Source of the DNA: ZC4RG30 sp049841155
GTDB taxonomy: Bacteria; Pseudomonadota; Gammaproteobacteria; Steroidobacterales; Steroidobacteraceae
DNA: 64,000 nt
NCBI GenBank assembly: GCA_049841155.1
Contig: JASGHI010000003.1
Span: 2,081,467-2,145,466, forward strand
Direction of reading: 5' to 3'
Of the stretch, positions 19,431 to 27,714 are shown piece by piece; within the stretch, counting starts at the first letter, position 1, and every line of letters begins with the position of its first letter. The notes under the pieces are model-generated. The model was not told the DNA's origin, did not search any database, and saw only the letters and a program-made list of their open reading frames with translations. A program made the position numbers and the translations under genes.

Positions 19431-20420
19431 TTACCAAGCGTAAGCCTGAGGCGCCTCTCCGCCCGGACCTGGCCACACGCTATCTAGCTTCACCAACGTC
19501 TCACCCGAGAGCTTCATCTCCAGCGCTTTAAGGTTCTCGCGCAGCTGCTCGACAGTACGCGGACCACTGATGACGGACGTCATTGTTGGGTTATGCAACA
19601 GCCAGGCCAGCGCCACGATCGCGGGTGACTCGCCCAGTTCACCGCACAGTGTCTCCCACGCTTCGAGCTGCGGGCGAAGGCGCTCGATCCGCGCCTGCAG
19701 CCCAGGAGTCGCCCTGCGGCCCTCATTGATCTTGCGCAGCACGCCACCCAGCAGCCCCATGCCGATGGGGCTCCATGGGATCAAGCCGATGCCGAAATGC
19801 CGCAACGCCGGAATCACTTCCAGCTCGATCGTGCGCTGCGTGAGGTTATACAGGCTCTGCTCCGATGCCAGCCCCAGCAGATTGCGCGACACGGCTGTGC
19901 ATTGGGCGGTAGCAATGTCCCAGCCCGCGAAGTTGCTGGAACCGACATAGGTGATCTTGCCTTCGCGGATCAACTGCTCGAAGGCTTGCCAGATTTCCTC
20001 CCAGGGCGTTGCCCGATCGATGTGATGCATCTGGTAAAGGTCGATGTGGTCGGTCTTGAGACGCTTCAGGCTCGCCTCACAGGCGCGGCGGATGTGGTAG
20101 GCCGACAGGTACTTGTCGTTGGGGCCGGTGTCCATCGGCTGATAGACCTTGGTGGCCAGCACGATCTTGTTGCGGCGAGATCTATCCTGAGCCAGCCAGT
20201 TGCCTATGATCTCTTCGGAGATACCGTACCCCTTCGCCATGTCTGGGGACTGCGGACCGCCATAGACATCGGCCGTGTCGAAGAAGTTGATACCCGCATC
20301 CAGCGCCGCATCCATGATCCTGAAGCTGCCCGCTTCATCGGTCAGCTCACCGAAGTTCATGGCGCCGAGAGCTATGCGACTGACTTTGAGGCCAGTGCGG
20401 CCAAGATGGGTGTAGTTCAT
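19431..20420 (-). CDS. Aldo/keto reductase
   Basis: This 329-residue NADPH-dependent (alpha/beta)8-barrel oxidoreductase has the catalytic tetrad visible as INFFDTADVYGG (Asp and Tyr), KIVLATKVYQP (Lys) and IDLYQMHHID (His). The coenzyme region is WLLHNPTMTSVISGPRTVEQLREN. It is related to the YajO/potassium-channel-beta-like group. The ATG at 20420 has AAGGAG 8 nt upstream. It is the last gene of a six-gene minus-strand operon that begins at 24842 and is divergent from a LysR regulator. The physiological substrate is unknown. Confidence 0.92.
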   Translation of the reverse strand: MNYTHLGRTGLKVSRIALGAMNFGELTDEAGSFRIMDAALDAGINFFDTADVYGGPQSPDMAKGYGISEEIIGNWLAQDRSRRNKIVLATKVYQPMDTGPNDKYLSAYHIRRACEASLKRLKTDHIDLYQMHHIDRATPWEEIWQAFEQLIREGKITYVGSSNFAGWDIATAQCTAVSRNLLGLASEQSLYNLTQRTIELEVIPALRHFGIGLIPWSPIGMGLLGGVLRKINEGRRATPGLQARIERLRPQLEAWETLCGELGESPAIVALAWLLHNPTMTSVISGPRTVEQLRENLKALEMKLSGETLVKLDSVWPGPGGEAPQAYAW

Positions 20421-20486
20421 TTTGTAACTCCTTCGCGACGACCAGACGGTGAGATCATCGACCACGGCAAGCGTATTTCCACGTGC

Positions 20487-21230
20487 TCACCAAGGTTGAT
20501 TCGCGGGACCGACTGTGAACTCATTAATCGTAGTGTCTTCGGGTTGGTCGATCGCAAAGGCCACGACGCTGGCGATCCGGTCAGCGGAAATGCCGTACTG
20601 ATCGTAAACATCTTTCATCTGATCACGCGTCCCCTTCTCGCTGATCGTCGCCAGCAGCTCGGTATTGATGGCAGCCGGATAGATCGTGGCGGTGCGGATG
20701 TGAGTGCCTTCCATGGCCGATTCCATGCGCAGAACTTCCATGAAATCGCGCACGAACCATTTCGTTCCGCCATAGACAGCGCCGTTCGGATAAGCCTTGA
20801 GTCCCGCGACCGAAGAGGTCGTAATGACGTGACCCGATTTCTGCTCCAGGAAGGTTGGCAGCACAGCCGCCACGCCGTTCAGAACGCCCTTGATGTTGAC
20901 GTCGACCATGCGGTGCCAGTCATCGGTCTTCAGCGCCGATAAAGGCGAGTTTGGCATCAAGCCGGCATTGAGGAAGATGACATCCACGCGACCAAACTTG
21001 TCCTTGGCTAGCCTGACGATACGATCGTTGTCTTCCTGCCGGGTCACGTCCAGAGCTTGATAAACCGCCTGGCCGCCGCTCTGCGTGATCTCGTCGGCGA
21101 TCCGCTTCAGGTTGCCCTCGCGGCGTGCGCCGAGCACAACCTCGGCGCCCTGGCTTGCGAGCAGCTTGGCCGTGGCTTCGCCGATGCCGGAGGATGCGCC
21201 GGTGATGACGACAACTTTGTCTTTGATCAT
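20487..21230 (-). CDS. Short-chain dehydrogenase/reductase (SDR)
   Basis: This 247-residue classical SDR has the cofactor motif VVITGASSGIGEATAKLLAS, the structural NAG (VIFLNAGLMPNSPLS), the catalytic Ser in VITTSSVAGLKAYP and the Tyr-Lys pair in YGGTKWFVRDFMEVLRM. It is similar to YdfG/serine-3-dehydrogenase-type enzymes. It lies in the LysR-divergent operon, 66 bp from the aldo/keto reductase gene and 36 bp from the next gene upstream. The substrate is not predictable. Confidence 0.92.
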   Translation of the reverse strand: MIKDKVVVITGASSGIGEATAKLLASQGAEVVLGARREGNLKRIADEITQSGGQAVYQALDVTRQEDNDRIVRLAKDKFGRVDVIFLNAGLMPNSPLSALKTDDWHRMVDVNIKGVLNGVAAVLPTFLEQKSGHVITTSSVAGLKAYPNGAVYGGTKWFVRDFMEVLRMESAMEGTHIRTATIYPAAINTELLATISEKGTRDQMKDVYDQYGISADRIASVVAFAIDQPEDTTINEFTVGPANQPW

Positions 21231-21266
21231 GATGCTTTTCCTTGGTACGAACTGATGAGAAGCGAG

Positions 21267-21911
21267 TCAGCGATAGGCAGCGGGTTTATCGCCATCCGTA
21301 TGAGGCTGACTTATGCCGAGGTCCTCGTTGACATGGCGCTCCGGGTGTTTGACGAGGTCAGCCACAAAGCGCCCCAGGCTGGCACGCGAGGTTTCCGTGC
21401 CCTTGAAGGTTTCTCCCTTGCGGGTCAGCTCGACATCTTCGACAGGCTTGTTCGTCAGCCAGACGGGACGCAGGATGGTGTAGTCCAGCGAAGACTTCTC
21501 GATCACTTTGGCCGTCTTCAAATTGGCAGGACGAGTAGCGCCCACGATGCTCTTGTCCCAGGCGTTGAACGGCTCGGGCAGCTCGTCATAGATGCCGCCA
21601 GCACTGATCGCGATGATGCGGCGAACGCCCAGATCCTCCATCACCTCGACGACACGCTGTGTAAGATCGCCGAGATCCATTCCCCCCATTGCGCTGACGA
21701 CGATATCCTGACCCTTGATGGCCTCTTTCAGCGCGTCCGTGTCCTGGGCGTCTCCCTCGAATACACGGACGCGCTCACCCCTGAGATCACGCAGGCGTCC
21801 GGCCGCACGGCGCGCAAAGAGCGTCAGCTCCACATCATCCTGTTCCAGCAAGCGGGGAATGATCTCCCTGGCCGTGTAGCCGCTGGCACCCAGCAGAACG
21901 ACTCTCTTCAT
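21267..21911 (-). CDS. NAD(P)H-binding, atypical SDR-like protein
   Basis: This 214-residue protein has an N-terminal dinucleotide-binding motif (RVVLLGASGYTAREIIPRLLEQ). The pattern FARRAAGRLRDLRGERVRVFEGDAQDTDAL and TILRPVWLTNKP is typical of NmrA-like/'NAD(P)H-binding' SDR relatives that lack the classical YxxxK pair. The start at 21911 sits right before the Rossmann strand; the frame extends 17 codons further upstream without support. It lies 31 bp downstream of the MFS gene in the same operon. It may be a redox-sensing or reductase partner. Confidence 0.82.
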   Translation of the reverse strand: MKRVVLLGASGYTAREIIPRLLEQDDVELTLFARRAAGRLRDLRGERVRVFEGDAQDTDALKEAIKGQDIVVSAMGGMDLGDLTQRVVEVMEDLGVRRIIAISAGGIYDELPEPFNAWDKSIVGATRPANLKTAKVIEKSSLDYTILRPVWLTNKPVEDVELTRKGETFKGTETSRASLGRFVADLVKHPERHVNEDLGISQPHTDGDKPAAYR

Positions 21912-21942
21912 TGGGGCAATTCTCGAGACCTGGTCGATCTTG

Positions 21943-23169
21943 TCAGGTGTGCGCCACGGCATGGCGCGCGGTCACTGCGGTCAACACGGCACAGATCGCC
22001 AGCAGCACGGCGCTCACGATGAAGGTACTGCGGTAGCCGCTGTGATCGAACAGCAGGCCGCCTGTCGTGGAGCCCAGCGCGATGGACATCTGGACGACGG
22101 CGACGAACAGGCCACCACCGGCCTCGGCATCCTTGGGGAACACCTTGGCAATCCAGGCCCACCAGCCTACGGGCGCTGATGTGCCGGTCAGGCCCCACAG
22201 AGCGAGCAGCACCACTACAACGGCCAACCAGCCACCAAAGATAATCAGGGCCAGGGCGGTCGCTGCCATCAGCACCGGAATCAGCACGAGCGTCTGATAG
22301 AAGGCCCGCTGCAGGACACGACCGATGAGCACGGTGCCGACGAAGCCTGCCACGCCAATCACCAGCAGCAGCAGCGAGATCGTCGCCCCATGCACATGGG
22401 TGACCGTCTCCAGGAACGGCCGCACGTAGGTGAACAGCGAGAACTGGCCCATGAACAGCAGGCTGCTGGCGAGCATGCCGACGACGACGCCCGGATGCCT
22501 GAACAGGGTGAACACCTTGAACACCTGGCCGATACCGGGTGCGCGGGCCACTGCCTGCATCGAAGGCAGCGTCTTCCACTGCCAGGCCAGCGCCACCAGG
22601 GACACCGGCACCAGGCACAGGAAGGCGCCACGCCAGCCGATGACGGTGCCCAGATAGGCGCCCATCGGAGCCGCCACCACGGTAGCCAGCGCATTGCCGC
22701 CATTGACGATGGCCAGCGCACGCGGCACATCATTCGTGGGCACCAGCCGGATCGCAGTGGCCGCCGACATGGACCAGAAACCGCCCACGACGACGCCGAT
22801 CAAGGCACGGCCCGCCATGTAAATGAAGTAGTTCGGGGCCAGCGCAACGATGGCACCGGAGATGCCCATCGCCACCGTCAGACCCAGCAGCAATGTCTTG
22901 CGGTTGAGGCTCCCGGCCAGCACCGAAATGAACAGACTGGTGAGCACAGCGAAGACACCCGAGATGGCGATGCCCTGGCCGGCCATACCTTCGGTGATAC
23001 GAAGGTCCGAGGCGATGGGCGTCAGCAGGCTGACGGGCAGGAACTCGGAGGCGATCAACGCAAAGGCGCAGACCGACATGGCGAACACGCCGCTCCACGA
23101 GGTCGGCATGTCTTGGGACTTCTCAGAATTGTCGGTGCCCTTGGAGGCGTCGATAACGGTAGCTGTCAT
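21943..23169 (-). CDS. MFS transporter, DHA1-type efflux permease
   Basis: This 408-residue protein has twelve predicted membrane segments. The motif near TM2-3 (SLFISVLAGSLNRKTLLLGLT) and the TM4-5 regions (AGRALIGVVVGGFWSMSAATAIRLVP, then GAYLGTVIGWRGAFL) match the NepI/SotB-like drug:H+ antiporter-1 family. It probably exports a small metabolite or toxicant handled by the neighbouring oxidoreductases. The operon position between the hydrolase (15 bp) and the NAD(P)H-binding gene (31 bp) supports a shared role. Confidence 0.88.
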   Translation of the reverse strand: MTATVIDASKGTDNSEKSQDMPTSWSGVFAMSVCAFALIASEFLPVSLLTPIASDLRITEGMAGQGIAISGVFAVLTSLFISVLAGSLNRKTLLLGLTVAMGISGAIVALAPNYFIYMAGRALIGVVVGGFWSMSAATAIRLVPTNDVPRALAIVNGGNALATVVAAPMGAYLGTVIGWRGAFLCLVPVSLVALAWQWKTLPSMQAVARAPGIGQVFKVFTLFRHPGVVVGMLASSLLFMGQFSLFTYVRPFLETVTHVHGATISLLLLVIGVAGFVGTVLIGRVLQRAFYQTLVLIPVLMAATALALIIFGGWLAVVVVLLALWGLTGTSAPVGWWAWIAKVFPKDAEAGGGLFVAVVQMSIALGSTTGGLLFDHSGYRSTFIVSAVLLAICAVLTAVTARHAVAHT

Positions 23170-23184
23170 GGAGTGCTTTTCTGC

Positions 23185-24294
23185 TTAGGTGGACAGGTGC
23201 TTCTGGAAGAAGGCCGTCAACCTGTCGAACGGGATTTTGTCCATCCGGTCATACAGATCCACGTGATTCGCGCCCGGGATGATCACCAGCTCCTTCGGCT
23301 CCGCCGCTGCTGCGTAGGCGGTTTCGCTGAAGTAGCGCGAGTGCGCCTTCTCGCCGTGAACCAGAAGGATCTGCCGTGGCGAGATCTCCTTGATGTAGGT
23401 CAGGATCGGCAGGTTCATGAACGGCAGCGGTGCGGTGATCGTCCACGCATTGCCGGAGTTGATCGCCCGCACGTGGTAGCCGCGTGGCGTCCTGTAGTAA
23501 TCGGCGTATTGGACCAGGAACGGTGCCTCGCCACCCTTCAGCTCGTTGTAGGGCGGCTGATAGGCAGGCTTGCCGGCCTCTGCATCCTTCCAACGCTGCT
23601 GGCCCAGTTGCTCCAGCGTCTGCGTGCGCTGTTGCCGCGTCACGCTGTCGTTGTAACCCTGAGACATCACGCGCGTCATGTCGTACATGGTGCTGGCGAC
23701 GACGGCCTTGATGCGCTTGTCCACGGCGGCAGCACTCAACGCCATGCCACCCCAGCCACAGATGCCGATGATGCCGATGCGTTCACGATCCACATTCGGC
23801 AGCAGGCCCAGGCAATCCACCGCCGCGCTGAAATCTTCCACGCTGATATCCGGGGAAGCGACATTGCGCGGCTCGCCGCTGCTTTCGCCGGTATAGGAGG
23901 GATCGAAGGCCAGCGTGACGAAGCCACGCTCGGCCATGGTCTGCGCGTACAGGCCAGAGGATTGTTCCTTCACGGCACCGAACGGGCCGCTGACTGCGAG
24001 CGCCGCAAGCTTGCCGCTGGCGTTCTTCGGCTGGTACAGATCCCCGGCCAGAGTGATGCCGTAACGGTTCCTGAAGGTGACCTTCCTGTGGTCAACCTTG
24101 TCGCTCCTGGGAAAGGTCTTGTCCCACTGGTCGGTGAGATTCAGGGACGACTGCGCCTCGGCCGGGCTTGTGGCCACAGCACCGACACCCACGGCGGCGA
24201 TGCCGGCAGCCGTCATCTTCAGCAAGTTGCGGCGGCCGGTGTCGAGGCTACCCGGCGTGGCGATGTCGCTGCTCGTCTGAATATTCTGGGTCAT
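23185..24294 (-). CDS. Alpha/beta hydrolase with Tat-type signal
   Basis: This 369-residue protein has a twin-arginine-like N-terminus (TGRRNLLKMTAAGIAAVGVGAVATSPAEAQ), so it is probably exported folded. The core is related to YcjY/dienelactone-hydrolase-like proteins: VTLAFDPSYTGES, IIGICGWGGMALSAAAVDKRIKAV, VHGEKAHSRYFSE and PGANHVDLYD (His). The nucleophile elbow reads GICGWGG, not GxSxG, so Cys may be the nucleophile. The ATG at 24294 has AAGGA 9 nt upstream and gives the shortest leader; Met codons 16 and 6 codons upstream also exist. Confidence 0.85.
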   Translation of the reverse strand: MTQNIQTSSDIATPGSLDTGRRNLLKMTAAGIAAVGVGAVATSPAEAQSSLNLTDQWDKTFPRSDKVDHRKVTFRNRYGITLAGDLYQPKNASGKLAALAVSGPFGAVKEQSSGLYAQTMAERGFVTLAFDPSYTGESSGEPRNVASPDISVEDFSAAVDCLGLLPNVDRERIGIIGICGWGGMALSAAAVDKRIKAVVASTMYDMTRVMSQGYNDSVTRQQRTQTLEQLGQQRWKDAEAGKPAYQPPYNELKGGEAPFLVQYADYYRTPRGYHVRAINSGNAWTITAPLPFMNLPILTYIKEISPRQILLVHGEKAHSRYFSETAYAAAAEPKELVIIPGANHVDLYDRMDKIPFDRLTAFFQKHLST

Positions 24295-24338
24295 GACGGG
24301 TAGTCCTTTCATGTGGATCTCTGTCGCGGAGAGATGAT

Positions 24339-24842
24339 TCATGGCGCAACGCGCTCTATACGCACCTGGTACGGCCCGGGCTGGGACAGGATGGCAAGGC
24401 CTTCATCGACCTTGCCCAGCGGCAGCAGGCTGCGCGACCAGGAACGCGGCTTGATGAAGATCGCGAGGTTTCCCCAGGGCGCGTAGTGGGTCAGTTCGCC
24501 GGCCACGGGAGCCATGCCATCGGGCGCGCCCTGGGTGGACAGCTTGCGTGGCAAGTCAGAGACACGCTCGATGGTGTCGTAGTCGGTCATCGTCAGGGAC
24601 AGCGGCAGCAGTGACGCGAAATCCCTGGCCGTGGCGTTGTCGTACAGCGTGGCGGTGGCGATCTGCTCACCGACGATCAGGCGAATCTTCATGGGGGATT
24701 CCTTCGAGGATGCTGACGAGGCGCCGTGCGATGTCTGGGCTGCCGAGTTGCCAGGGGCGCACGCCGCCAGCCATACGAACGAGCCAACCAGCAGTGCCGG
24801 GATTTGGCATAGCCAAGCAGAGATCAGGGGCAAGCCTTTCAT
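24339..24842 (-). CDS. Cyclophilin-like fold lipoprotein
   Basis: This 167-residue protein has a lipoprotein signal (SFVWLAAC) followed by a cyclophilin-like domain: MKIRLIVGEQIATATLYDNATARDFASLLPLSLTM, APDGMAPVAGELTHYAPWGNLAIFIKP and LGKVDEGLAIL. The family adopts the cyclophilin barrel but is not an established prolyl isomerase. It is the first gene of the LysR-divergent operon. Similar cyclophilin-like genes are known cargo companions of AKR/SDR/MFS clusters. The start at 24842 gives the lipobox; 10 extra codons upstream are possible. Confidence 0.8.
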   Translation of the reverse strand: MKGLPLISAWLCQIPALLVGSFVWLAACAPGNSAAQTSHGASSASSKESPMKIRLIVGEQIATATLYDNATARDFASLLPLSLTMTDYDTIERVSDLPRKLSTQGAPDGMAPVAGELTHYAPWGNLAIFIKPRSWSRSLLPLGKVDEGLAILSQPGPYQVRIERVAP

Positions 24843-24943
24843 GGTTCGGTATCTTCCGCGCCATCTGCCCACATGACTATCTAATGAATACTTAATAAGC
24901 CTATTAGTTTCACTAATTAGTATTTGATGAGAGACTGCAGCCC
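24843..24943. promoter_or_regulatory. Divergent promoter region with LysR-type operator
   Basis: This AT-rich gap of about 100 bp separates the cyclophilin-like gene and the LysR gene. It contains ATTAG-N5-CTAAT (24903-24917), a 15-bp interrupted palindrome of the size of a LysR T-N11-A box, overlapped by the perfect palindrome ACTAATTAGT (24912-24921). It probably controls both directions. Confidence 0.65.
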
Positions 24944-25909
24944 GTGGTCAGACGCAACCTCAACGATCTGCTGTCCTTCGTCACTGTGGCACGCGAAGGC
25001 TCGTTCACCCGTGCCGCCGCCCTGTTGGGCGTGACGCAATCAGCCTTGAGCCAGGCCATCAGCGGCCTGGAGGCGCGGCTGCAGATCCGATTGCTGACCC
25101 GAACCACACGCAGCGTCTCGCCGACAGCGGCTGGCGAGCGCCTGTTGAACGCCATCGGCAATCGCTTCGACGAGATCGAAGCGGAGCTGGACGAGTTATC
25201 GGAGCTGCGCGACAAACCGACGGGGACGGTGCGCATTACCTGCGGCGATCACATTCTGCGAACCACGCTGCTGCCCAGGCTGACGCCCTTGCTGCACGAC
25301 TATCCCGACATCCACGTGGAATTCGACGTGAACTATGGCTTCCGCGATATCGTGGCTGATCGCTTTGACGCGGGGGTGCGCCTTGGAGACACCATCGAGA
25401 AGGACATGATCGCCGTGCCCCTCGGGCCGCGGCTGCGCATGGCAGCGGTCGCCTCCCCGGGGTATTTCGCCTCCCATCCCATTCCCAGGAAGCCACGCGA
25501 CCTGCTGGATCACAACTGCATCAACATGCGCATGCAGTCAGGTGGCGGGCTCTACGTCTGGGATTTCCAGAAACGCAGCCAGCAGCAGAATGTGCGTGTG
25601 GAAGGACAGCTGGTCTTCAATACGTCCCCCAATATCGTGGATGCCGCGCTGGCAGGGCTGGGCGTTGCCTACCTGCCCGAGGAGGAGTTCGCACCGCACA
25701 TCGAGGAAGGCCGCCTGGTACGGGTACTCGAGGATTGGTGCGATCCCTTTGCCGGGTACTACCTGTACTACCCTAGCCGTCGCCAGCCTTCCGCAGCCTT
25801 TTCGTTGATCGTCGATGCGCTCCGCTACCGCGACACCAGGCCAAGCGTGGATGCGCGGGGCGCGGCTTCCAAGAAAACCAGACCGAGGACAAAGACCTCC
25901 GCAAAGTGA
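24944..25909 (+). CDS. LysR-type transcriptional regulator
   Basis: This 321-residue protein begins at a GTG. The HTH (LNDLLSFVTVAREGSFTRAAALLGVTQSALSQAISGLEARLQIRLLTRTTRSVSPT) is followed by a typical effector-binding domain (VRITCGDHILRTTLLPRLTPLL, VRLGDTIEKDMIAVPLGP, VDAALAGLGVAYLPEEEF). It is divergent from the cyclophilin-hydrolase-MFS-SDR-SDR-AKR operon, the standard layout for a LysR regulator and its target. The C-terminus is Lys/Arg-rich. Copy B of the 38-bp repeat begins 3 bp after its stop. Confidence 0.93.
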   Translation: MVRRNLNDLLSFVTVAREGSFTRAAALLGVTQSALSQAISGLEARLQIRLLTRTTRSVSPTAAGERLLNAIGNRFDEIEAELDELSELRDKPTGTVRITCGDHILRTTLLPRLTPLLHDYPDIHVEFDVNYGFRDIVADRFDAGVRLGDTIEKDMIAVPLGPRLRMAAVASPGYFASHPIPRKPRDLLDHNCINMRMQSGGGLYVWDFQKRSQQQNVRVEGQLVFNTSPNIVDAALAGLGVAYLPEEEFAPHIEEGRLVRVLEDWCDPFAGYYLYYPSRRQPSAAFSLIVDALRYRDTRPSVDARGAASKKTRPRTKTSAK

Positions 25910-25911
25910 GC

Positions 25912-25949
25912 TGCAGAAAGCGGACTTGGCGCCCAAGGCACTGATCTGC
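25912..25949 (+). repeat. 38-bp imperfect direct repeat, copy B
   Basis: It begins TGCAGAAAGCGG and ends CTGATCTGC, and matches copy A (19262-19299) at 31 of 38 positions. The mnmE-like core that precedes copy A is not conserved here beyond TGCAGAA. It closes the AKR-LysR module on its right side. Confidence 0.6.
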
Positions 25950-26156
25950 TTCTTTCCATTGACAGCCAATGGCGTCGCGCCCAAGCAGCTCCAGGTGCAT
26001 CTTCCCGGTCTCGCCACGCAATAAGGAAGCCCCGACTTGTGGCAGCTAAACAAACAAGGCGAAGCGCATTTCGGATTGTTGGCTGTCGCAGTGATAACGC
26101 TCGGGTGACATGACACCTCCCTCGGCCAGCGAGCCGATCCTGATTGGAGATCCGTC

Positions 26157-27317
26157 ATGTCGCCTTCCACCTCTGCACATCCAGGAGTCCTTACACCTCA
26201 GGCGCTGCTCGTTGATAAACGACTGACTCCGCTGGAGCGCAACGCTTGGTTGGCCTTCCGCTTCATGGCCGGCGATGACGGCACCGTTGTCGCCAGCTAC
26301 GAGTCTCTGCGTGACTACCTGTCGGTTGCGCCGGGCAGCCGAAAGGGTGCCCTCGAGACTGTGGCAAGGGCCGTGTTGTGCTTGCGCCTTTCCACCTGGA
26401 TCGCGCTCGTCGAGTACCGCCGTAGTCCGATGACCGGATTCTCCTTGGCCAGCCGCTATTTGGCTAGGGAGGAACCGCTCGCATTCGATGAAGCCTGTCG
26501 CGCCGATGACGACTACCTGCCTTTGCTGGAGCGCGCCCTGGGTCACTCCAGCGCGACAGTGCGTCATCTGGCGCGCGGCATACTCGAAGTGGCTCTTTGC
26601 GATCCCGATGCGCTGGCTCGTTTGCCGACCGGCATACAGGAGCGGATACGGCTCCTTAAAGAAAAGTATTATGGCGATCGTCCAGACGATTCCGGCGATC
26701 CTCCGCCATGCAGCGACCCACCATCATCTGCGTGCCCGCGTTCGCCCGACATTGACGTTCCGAAGCACGCTCCGACGAGGCCTGCAACAGTACGTACTAC
26801 TAACAATAGATCAGTAAATACGTACTGTACTGAAGTACCGCCACAATCCGAAGTGCCGGCAATTACGCTGAAAGCGCTAGATCGCTTCCACCACCTTCTA
26901 CCGAAGCAACAGCGCTACCTCACGACTTGCCTTAAGAGACTTCATACTGAACAGCGGCAGGCCGTACTGGAGGAATGGAATGTGCGCTGCGATAGCGGTG
27001 CCGTCCGCGACGCCGCCGCCTACCTCTATGGCTTGATCGAGAGGGCACTGGGAGGCGAGTTTCACCCACGTGCAGCGCGCAAGGTAGCGCCCGCTCTAAG
27101 TTCTGCCGGGATGTCCGAAGCTTCGCACTCGCACCAGGGTCCAATCCACTCGCAATACACTCTCCCGGCCAGTAGTTCGGAATCCGGCGACGTGGGCCGT
27201 AAGTACCTCGATGAGATGAAGAGGAAAGTAGGAAAGCCTGAGCATGCCTCCGAAGTGATCAATAAGATGGTGTGCAACGGCGCGCTATCCAGGCCACCCA
27301 CAGTGCTTTCCAGCTAG
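26157..27317 (+). CDS. STY4528-like pathogenicity-island replication protein
   Basis: This 386-residue protein has an N-terminal block (LTPQALLVDKRLTPLERNAWLAFRFMAGDDGTVVASYESLRDYLSV) and a following helical region (GALETVARAVLCLRLSTWIALVEYRR) that resemble the STY4528 family found beside partitioning genes in SPI-7/PFGI-1/ICEclc-type elements. The middle is Pro/Ser/Thr-rich and the C-terminus helical (LPKQQRYLTTCLKRLHTEQRQAVLEEW). GGAG lies 8 nt before the ATG. None of the usual partner genes (parB, dnaB-like, DUF2857) follow, so it looks like a stranded remnant or an adapted element protein. The family call comes from pattern recall, not a search. Confidence 0.6.
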   Translation: MSPSTSAHPGVLTPQALLVDKRLTPLERNAWLAFRFMAGDDGTVVASYESLRDYLSVAPGSRKGALETVARAVLCLRLSTWIALVEYRRSPMTGFSLASRYLAREEPLAFDEACRADDDYLPLLERALGHSSATVRHLARGILEVALCDPDALARLPTGIQERIRLLKEKYYGDRPDDSGDPPPCSDPPSSACPRSPDIDVPKHAPTRPATVRTTNNRSVNTYCTEVPPQSEVPAITLKALDRFHHLLPKQQRYLTTCLKRLHTEQRQAVLEEWNVRCDSGAVRDAAAYLYGLIERALGGEFHPRAARKVAPALSSAGMSEASHSHQGPIHSQYTLPASSSESGDVGRKYLDEMKRKVGKPEHASEVINKMVCNGALSRPPTVLSS

Positions 27318-27714
27318 ACCCATGGCTCTGTCAGCACTGTGCTGCACCAGCAGGTTTCACGCGATGACAGACTGAATGATGCAAGCAAAGCATGTCACGT
27401 GAAGACCTCCGTGCGCCGCCCGAGCACTCAATCGAACCGGCGCCATGCCCGCCAGCGTCTTCGCTGTTAATGGAGGCGCTGCGGCATAGGGGATAAGCGC
27501 TGACCCAGTTGTCGCGCCACGGCAGCCTCGGAGTGCGGGTGAGCTCGTCCGACGTAAACACCGCTGGCGAGGTATGGGAGCTCCACTGCTTCCGGAGCAA
27601 CTGGTGTTCAGTGAGCCTACCGAGGTCGCCGATTGGGCAAGCGAAATAGAGTGTTGGCTGCTCTAAATGGAGTAGAAAGATCGGTTGGAATGCGCCGATA
27701 CTACAGCACGACGC
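27318..27714. other. Gene-free stretch in island
   Basis: These 397 bp separate the convergent ends of the STY4528-like gene and the NTPase gene. Short open frames exist on both strands but none has a ribosome site or a recognisable product. No clear terminator hairpin with a T-run was seen. Confidence 0.5.

Noticed and set aside
22390..24303. 637-codon plus-strand frame across the MFS and hydrolase genes
   Set aside because: It is antisense to two recognisable genes and shows His/Gln/Arg-rich shadow composition.
25894..25918. Third copy of the mnmE att core at the start of repeat copy B
   Set aside because: Only TGCAGAA matches. The rest of the 18-bp core is absent, so a functional attachment site cannot be claimed.
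27331..27600. 89-codon minus-strand frame between the STY4528-like and NTPase genes
   Set aside because: It has no ribosome site, low-complexity Arg/Ser composition and no recognisable family.
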